From assembly GCA_943368475.1 (NCBI GenBank), contig CALRLF020000001.1, forward strand, positions 1 to 64,000: 64,000 nucleotides of DNA. The letters run 5' to 3'. The notes beneath the pieces are model-generated. The model ran no database searches. It was not told the origin of the DNA and worked only from the letters and a program-made list of their open reading frames with translations. Made by a program: the position numbers and the translations under genes. Shown here piece by piece: positions 59,575 to 64,000 of the stretch (its first letter is position 1; each line of letters opens with the position of its first letter). This stretch comes from UBA1930 sp943368475. GTDB taxonomy: Bacteria; Bacteroidota; Bacteroidia; Chitinophagales; Chitinophagaceae.

Positions 59575-60843
59575 ATGTTACAGATTAATACATTGAAGCA
59601 AAATGCTGATTGGGTAAAGGAAAGATTGGGTGTTAAAAATTTTAAACAACCTGAACTGGTAGATGCAATTATTGCTTTGGACGATGAAAGAAAAAGAGTT
59701 CAACTTTCGTACGATAATACACAAGCTTCAATTAATGCTGCCAGTAAAGAAATTGGCAAGTTAATGGGGCAAGGCAATAAAGAAGCTGCTGAACAAAAAA
59801 AGCAAGAAGTTGGCAATTGGAAAACTGAAGTAAACCAACTAAATGAACAGTTAATTGAAGTTGAAAAAAAGCTACAGGAAACACTAGTACTTTTGCCCAA
59901 CTTACCTGGACCAACAGTTCCAAAAGGTACTAGTGCCGATGACAATGAAGTTGCAAAAGAAGCAGGTATAAAACCAACGTTATTTACAGGTGCCAAACCT
60001 CATTGGGATTTAATTGAAGATTATCAATTGGTAGATTTTGAATTGGGTTCTAAAATTACAGGTCGTGGTTTCCCTGTGTATAAAGGTAAAGGTGCCAAAC
60101 TACAACGAGCATTGGTACAATATTTTTTAGATTATAATACCAATGCAGGTTATACAGAATATATTCCACCATTTATGGTAAATGAAGCAAGTGCTTATGG
60201 TACTGGTCAATTGCCAGATAAAGAAGGGCAGATGTATCATGTAACAGCTGATAATTTTTATTTAATTCCAACTGCCGAAGTACCTGTTACCAATATTTAC
60301 AGAGATGTTATTCTAAAAGAAGAAGAATTGCCTATTAAAATGACGGCTTATTCTCCTTGTTTTAGAAGAGAAGCAGGCAGTTTTGGTAAAGATGTAAGGG
60401 GATTAAATCGTGTACATCAGTTTGAGAAAATTGAAATCATTCAAATCGTAAAACCCGAAACCAGCTATACTGTTTTAGATGAAATGATTGCACATGTAGA
60501 AGGTTTGTTGCAAAGCCTTGAATTACCTTACAGAATTTTGAGATTGTGTGGTGGCGATATGGGTTTTGCATCGGCACAAACCTATGATTTTGAAGTGTGG
60601 AGTGCTGCACAAGAACGTTGGTTAGAAGTAAGCAGTGTAAGTAACTTCGAAGGTTTTCAAACCAATAGAATGAAATGCAGATTCAAGAACAGTGAAGGCA
60701 AAACTGTTTTAGCCCACAGTTTAAATGGAAGCTCTTTGGCTTTGCCAAGAATTTATGCTTCTATCTTAGAAAACTTTCAAACTCCTGACGGAATTCGACT
60801 ACCAAAAGTTTTACATAGTTATTTTGGTGCAGAAATGATTTAA
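59575..60843 (+). CDS. serS: Seryl-tRNA synthetase
   Basis: 422 residues from ATG 59575; an overlapping GTG three bases upstream is less likely. The N-terminal long coiled coil (about residues 28-105) is the tRNA-binding arm. Class II motifs follow: motif 1 near GRGFPVYKGKGAKLQRALVQYFLD, motif 2 in SPCFRREAGSFGKDVRGLNRVHQFEKIE, and motif 3 in SLNGSSLALPRIYASILENFQ. A TAEVP serine-binding segment is also present. It charges tRNA(Ser). Full length, no anomalies; ended by a bidirectional terminator. Confidence 0.97.
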   Translation: MLQINTLKQNADWVKERLGVKNFKQPELVDAIIALDDERKRVQLSYDNTQASINAASKEIGKLMGQGNKEAAEQKKQEVGNWKTEVNQLNEQLIEVEKKLQETLVLLPNLPGPTVPKGTSADDNEVAKEAGIKPTLFTGAKPHWDLIEDYQLVDFELGSKITGRGFPVYKGKGAKLQRALVQYFLDYNTNAGYTEYIPPFMVNEASAYGTGQLPDKEGQMYHVTADNFYLIPTAEVPVTNIYRDVILKEEELPIKMTAYSPCFRREAGSFGKDVRGLNRVHQFEKIEIIQIVKPETSYTVLDEMIAHVEGLLQSLELPYRILRLCGGDMGFASAQTYDFEVWSAAQERWLEVSSVSNFEGFQTNRMKCRFKNSEGKTVLAHSLNGSSLALPRIYASILENFQTPDGIRLPKVLHSYFGAEMI

Positions 60844-60860
60844 AACAACATTTACACCTA

Positions 60861-60900
60861 TAAACAATAAAGCAAGCTGTATGGCTTGCTTTATTGTTTA
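60861..60900. terminator. Bidirectional terminator between serS and the LUD gene
   Basis: TAAACAATAAAGCAAGC and GCTTGCTTTATTGTTTA form a perfect 17 bp stem with a six-base loop; it serves both convergent transcripts. Confidence 0.93.
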
Positions 60901-60922
60901 CTATAATGAAATATGGTAAAAA

Positions 60923-61567
60923 TTATATAACTTTACCATCTACTAAAAACACAAAAACCTCTTTGGGTCCATGCACTCCAACTACCAAAGTTTTTTCGAT
61001 ATCAGCTGTACGGCTTGGTCCAGTTGCTAAAGTAATCAACGACGGAAGTGCATTGCCATATTTTTCTTGCACAAATTGCAACCCTTCGCCAATATCGTAC
61101 ACCAGTTGACTGGTATATGCTATGCAAATATGCACTGGTGCATATACGCTGGTACTTCGACCACTTTTTTGTGCACTGCTTAATAAAATACTACCTGTTC
61201 TTGCAATCAATAATTCACAGGTAGTAATACTTGCCTGACAACTGTTTAATTCGGGATATTCAAATTGTTTAAACCCGTTGAGGCTGAGTTTATATTTCAC
61301 TTCTGGCTCACGGCAAAAAATTTTATCCCATTTACATATGGCAGCAAGGGTACCTAATTGTATTGCTAAATCACTCTCGTTGGCACAGTAAGAAAATTTA
61401 CCCTGCAACTTGGTAAAATTTTCGGCAAACTCTACTTCTAACTCTTCTTTTGATGGTTGAAATATTTGAGGTAAATCTATCTCTCTGTTTTCAAAAGGTA
61501 CAGGCACTGGTTTTGCCAGTGCCTGTTTTATTTTTTTTAAAATATTTTCTCTTGCTGTACTAGCCAT
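60923..61567 (-). CDS. LUD domain protein (LutC/YkgG-like)
   Basis: 214 residues from ATG 61565-61567; the frame is open further upstream but only within ftsH. The LUD pattern is clear: ENILKKIKQALAKPVPVPF at the start, CELLIARTGSILLSSAQKSGRSTSVYAPVHICIA, and ALPSLITLATGPSRTADIEKTLVVGVHGPKEVFVFLVDG at the end. LutC-type proteins take part in lactate oxidation with LutA and LutB; neither partner is here. The gene overlaps the ftsH stop by 8 bases, so its translation is coupled to ftsH. A role separate from lactate use is possible. Confidence 0.88.
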   Translation of the reverse strand: MASTARENILKKIKQALAKPVPVPFENREIDLPQIFQPSKEELEVEFAENFTKLQGKFSYCANESDLAIQLGTLAAICKWDKIFCREPEVKYKLSLNGFKQFEYPELNSCQASITTCELLIARTGSILLSSAQKSGRSTSVYAPVHICIAYTSQLVYDIGEGLQFVQEKYGNALPSLITLATGPSRTADIEKTLVVGVHGPKEVFVFLVDGKVI

Positions 61568-63656
61568 TGTTTTCTTCTGTATTATTTGCTGCAGCTGCAT
61601 TTGCTTTTTCAGCTTCGCTACCAATATGGTGTTTATCGTTTGCACTTAAAGCGTCATCGGCAGATGGTTCTACATCTAAAATTTTCTTTTCTTCAAAAGG
61701 TCGTTTACCAATTAAGGCTTCTACATCGCTTTGGTGTAAAACTTCCTTATCTAACAATGCTTTAGCCAGTTTTTCTACTTCTTCTTTTTTATCTGTAAGT
61801 AATTGAATTGTGCGTACATAAGCATCGGCAACAATTTTTCTTACCTCTTCATCAATCAATTTACCAGTTTCTTCACTGTAAGGTTTGGTAAATGAATTTT
61901 CAGTAGTTGGGTCGTAAAAACTCACATTTCCCAATTTATCGTTCATTCCATAAACTGTAACCATACTGTAAGCAATACGTGTAATTTGTTGCAAATCGTT
62001 GCTTGCTCCAGTAGAAATTTTGCCAAAGAAAATTTGCTCAGCTGCTCGTCCACCCAAAGTCATACAAACCTGATCTAACAACTGATCTGTATTATATAAG
62101 TATTGTTCTTTTGGCGTGTATTGGGCATAACCCAATGCTGCTGTACCTCTTGGAACAATGGTTACTTTTAATAATGGATAAGCATGCTCTAAAAACCATC
62201 CACATATTGCATGACCAGCTTCGTGGTAAGCAATAATTTCTTTTTCGTGTGGAGCAATAATTTTATTGCGTTTTTCCAAGCCACCAATTACACGGTCAAT
62301 AGCATCTTGAAAATCACTCATATCCACAGCTTCTTTGCCTTTACGAGCAGCAATTAAGGCAGCTTCGTTACATACATTGGCAATATCTGCACCAGCAAAA
62401 CCTGGAGTTTGTTCGGCCAGTTTATGAATATCTAATTTTTCAGACACTTTAATTGGTACCAAATGCACTTTAAAAATGGCTTCACGACCTTTTACATCGG
62501 GTTTATCAATAGTAATTTGACGATCGAAACGGCCAGGACGTAACAATGCATTATCCAACACATCTGGTCGGTTGGTTGCTGCAAGAATAATAATACCAGC
62601 ATCACCAGCAAAACCATCCATTTCAACCAATAATTGGTTTAAAGTGTTTTCCCTTTCATCGTTACTCATCATTACATTCTTACCTCTTGCCCTACCAATT
62701 GCATCAATTTCATCTATGAAAATTATACAAGGAGCTTTTTCTCTTGCCTGCTTAAATAAATCTCTTACACGGCTTGCACCAACGCCTACAAACATTTCAA
62801 CAAAATCGCTACCACTTAAGCTAAAGAAAGGTACTTGTGCTTCTCCAGCCATTGCTTTTGCCAATAAGGTTTTACCAGTACCTGGAGGACCAACTAATAA
62901 AGCACCTTTTGGAATTTTACCACCTAGGGCAGTATATTTTTTGGGATTTTTAAGGAAATCGACGATTTCCATTACTTCCACTTTGGCTTCATCTAAACCT
63001 GCAACATCGCCAAAATTGATATTTACTTTGGTGCCTTTTTCGAATAGTGTGGCTTTAGATTTTCCTATATTAAAAATTCCACCACCGCCTCCACCGCCTG
63101 GGCCACCACCCATTTTACGCATCATGAGCACCCAAAAACCAATTAATACTATTAGTGTAACTACAATATTGGCAATAGGTCCAAAATAATCATCTTTGGT
63201 TATAAACTTTTTTTGTACTTCAGGAATGTTTTTATTTTCAGCATAAAACTTTGCCATTTCATCATCAAAACTTTTCCAATCAGCAACCTTAAAATCAAAC
63301 AAAGGCATTCCCTTTTTGGCTACAGCTTTAGGATCAATTTTAATATTTTTGAACTTTTCCTGATAAAAAGGGCGGTATAAACTATCGCCATTTAAATAAA
63401 CACGTACGCTTTTACGCCCAGCATTATCTAATTGCTCAATCTTAGTAACATCTCCTTTTGCCAACATTTCAGTTCTAAAAACCAATGAACTGATTTCTTG
63501 GGTTTCGGGTGTGCCTACATTAAAAATTAAATTTCCCAATAAGATTGCTCCAACAATAGCATATATCCAATAGATAGAAAATTTGGGGCCTTTTTTAGAG
63601 CCCTTATCATCGCCACTTAAATTGGGTCTGAAATTTTTTGGTTCTTTTTCCTGCAT
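61560..63656 (-). CDS. ftsH: ATP-dependent zinc metalloprotease FtsH
   Basis: 698 residues. Two membrane segments (about 27-46 and 166-184) flank a periplasmic domain. A glycine-rich linker (GGGPGGGGGGG) follows. The AAA domain has GPPGTGKT near residue 254, FIDEIDAIGRARG and an SRH motif (NALLRPGRFDRQI). The protease site is AYHEAGHAICG near residue 476. The tail is charged. FtsH degrades membrane and short-lived cytoplasmic proteins. It lies 68 bases downstream of rsfS and overlaps the LUD gene, an operon order I have seen in other Bacteroidota. Confidence 0.97.
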   Translation of the reverse strand: MQEKEPKNFRPNLSGDDKGSKKGPKFSIYWIYAIVGAILLGNLIFNVGTPETQEISSLVFRTEMLAKGDVTKIEQLDNAGRKSVRVYLNGDSLYRPFYQEKFKNIKIDPKAVAKKGMPLFDFKVADWKSFDDEMAKFYAENKNIPEVQKKFITKDDYFGPIANIVVTLIVLIGFWVLMMRKMGGGPGGGGGGGIFNIGKSKATLFEKGTKVNINFGDVAGLDEAKVEVMEIVDFLKNPKKYTALGGKIPKGALLVGPPGTGKTLLAKAMAGEAQVPFFSLSGSDFVEMFVGVGASRVRDLFKQAREKAPCIIFIDEIDAIGRARGKNVMMSNDERENTLNQLLVEMDGFAGDAGIIILAATNRPDVLDNALLRPGRFDRQITIDKPDVKGREAIFKVHLVPIKVSEKLDIHKLAEQTPGFAGADIANVCNEAALIAARKGKEAVDMSDFQDAIDRVIGGLEKRNKIIAPHEKEIIAYHEAGHAICGWFLEHAYPLLKVTIVPRGTAALGYAQYTPKEQYLYNTDQLLDQVCMTLGGRAAEQIFFGKISTGASNDLQQITRIAYSMVTVYGMNDKLGNVSFYDPTTENSFTKPYSEETGKLIDEEVRKIVADAYVRTIQLLTDKKEEVEKLAKALLDKEVLHQSDVEALIGKRPFEEKKILDVEPSADDALSANDKHHIGSEAEKANAAAANNTEENNG

Positions 63657-63724
63657 AATAACTGTTCTCCCTAATCAAATAATGTTTTTAATCAAAAAAA
63701 GTTCGGCAAGTAGTTTTTTTAATA

Positions 63725-64000
63725 CTACAAATCATGCCCTGTTGTTTCAGCATCGCTCCACATTTCTTCTAGCTTATAAAACTTTCTGGCATCGGGGTGC
63801 ATTACATGTACAACAATGTTTACATAATCAATCAATACCCATTGTAAAGCCTGTTTTCCTTCGTGTTTATAGGGATTTTCGCCACACTCTTCTTTAACCA
63901 AATGCTCTATATAATCACTAATGGCTTTAATTTGAGTGGTACTGGTAGCTTCACAAACAATAAAAAAATCGGCAATGGCTTCAGGAATTTTCCTAAGGTC
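63725..64000 (-). CDS. rsfS: Ribosomal silencing factor RsfS (start outside window)
   Basis: The window ends inside this gene, so only the last 91 codons are visible. They read KIPEAIADFFIVCEATSTTQIKAISDYIEHLVKEE, HEGKQALQWVLIDYVNIVVHVMHPDARKFYKLEEMWSDAE. This is the Iojap/RsfS family, whose members bind ribosomal protein L14 and block subunit joining during starvation. The frame is open to the window edge, and the stop is TAG at 63725-63727. It is the first visible gene of the rsfS-ftsH-LUD operon. Confidence 0.93.
   Translation of the reverse strand, partial: DLRKIPEAIADFFIVCEATSTTQIKAISDYIEHLVKEECGENPYKHEGKQALQWVLIDYVNIVVHVMHPDARKFYKLEEMWSDAETTGHDL

Noticed and set aside
1..64000. tRNA, rRNA, CRISPR arrays, transposase genes and riboswitches
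   Set aside because: Looked for on both strands by eye; no cloverleaf, spaced direct repeats, transposase motifs or known riboswitch cores were found.

Overview
The window looks like chromosomal DNA of an aerobic to microaerobic Bacteroidota, most likely a member of the Chitinophagales. It is AT-rich. Recurrent -7 promoter boxes of the form TAnnTTTG replace sigma-70 boxes, and classical Shine-Dalgarno sequences are nearly absent. Two proteins end in type IX secretion sorting domains. The cbb3 oxidase has a fused CcoN-CcoO subunit, and the isocitrate dehydrogenase is of the long Thermus/Rickettsia type. No rRNA, tRNA, CRISPR array or insertion sequence was seen. The genes are mostly housekeeping genes in short operons separated by good intrinsic terminators.

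Layout. 1-3104: a porin cut by the window edge, divergent from a DUF47-PiT phosphate transport pair. 3247-7311: galE, a secreted NTF2-like protein, an AlkA-type DNA glycosylase and icd. 7538-8675: two membrane genes. 8771-12194: an accessory-looking segment flanked by inverted copies of a dispersed repeat; it holds a frameshifted lipoprotein, a DUF3109 protein and an ATPase-HNH pair resembling the Septu (PtuA-PtuB) defence system. 12264-18342: a stand-alone C-terminal half of carbamoyl-phosphate synthase large subunit, comEC, purH (with an in-frame palindromic repeat) and an EamA transporter. 18453-30314: mixed housekeeping and cell-envelope genes (apaG, an L,D-transpeptidase, rsmE, a lipase, rplS, tatA, gatA, a lytic transglycosylase, a GHL10 glycoside hydrolase). 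30446-37489: secreted T9SS proteins, a radical SAM/SPASM enzyme, a lysozyme and small hypothetical genes.

37514-55649 is the most coherent region, a microaerobic respiration cluster. It contains a FixL-like PAS histidine kinase, a response regulator fused to a Crp/Fnr DNA-binding module, the copper ATPase CcoI, and ccoS-ccoNO-ccoQ-ccoP-ccoG-ccoH plus a SafE-like membrane protein. A TolC-MFP-RND efflux operon lies in the middle. Three copies of the palindrome ATGAC-N4-GTCAT sit upstream of a small hypothetical gene (37115), ccoI and ccoS. They have the geometry of an Fnr-type operator and nearly constant helical phasing to the -7 boxes. I read this as a self-contained Fix-like oxygen-sensing circuit: a heme-PAS kinase candidate, a fused FixJ+FixK-like regulator, and the cbb3 oxidase with its assembly genes.

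55650-64000: a possible sigma-54-driven small RNA, a VanZ-like gene, an ECF sigma/anti-sigma pair, gcvH, a cyclophilin, serS, and the operon rsfS (partial)-ftsH-LUD gene. A family of dispersed repeats with core GCGTCGCAC occurs at five places, once as a complete 130 bp palindrome inside the efflux operon.
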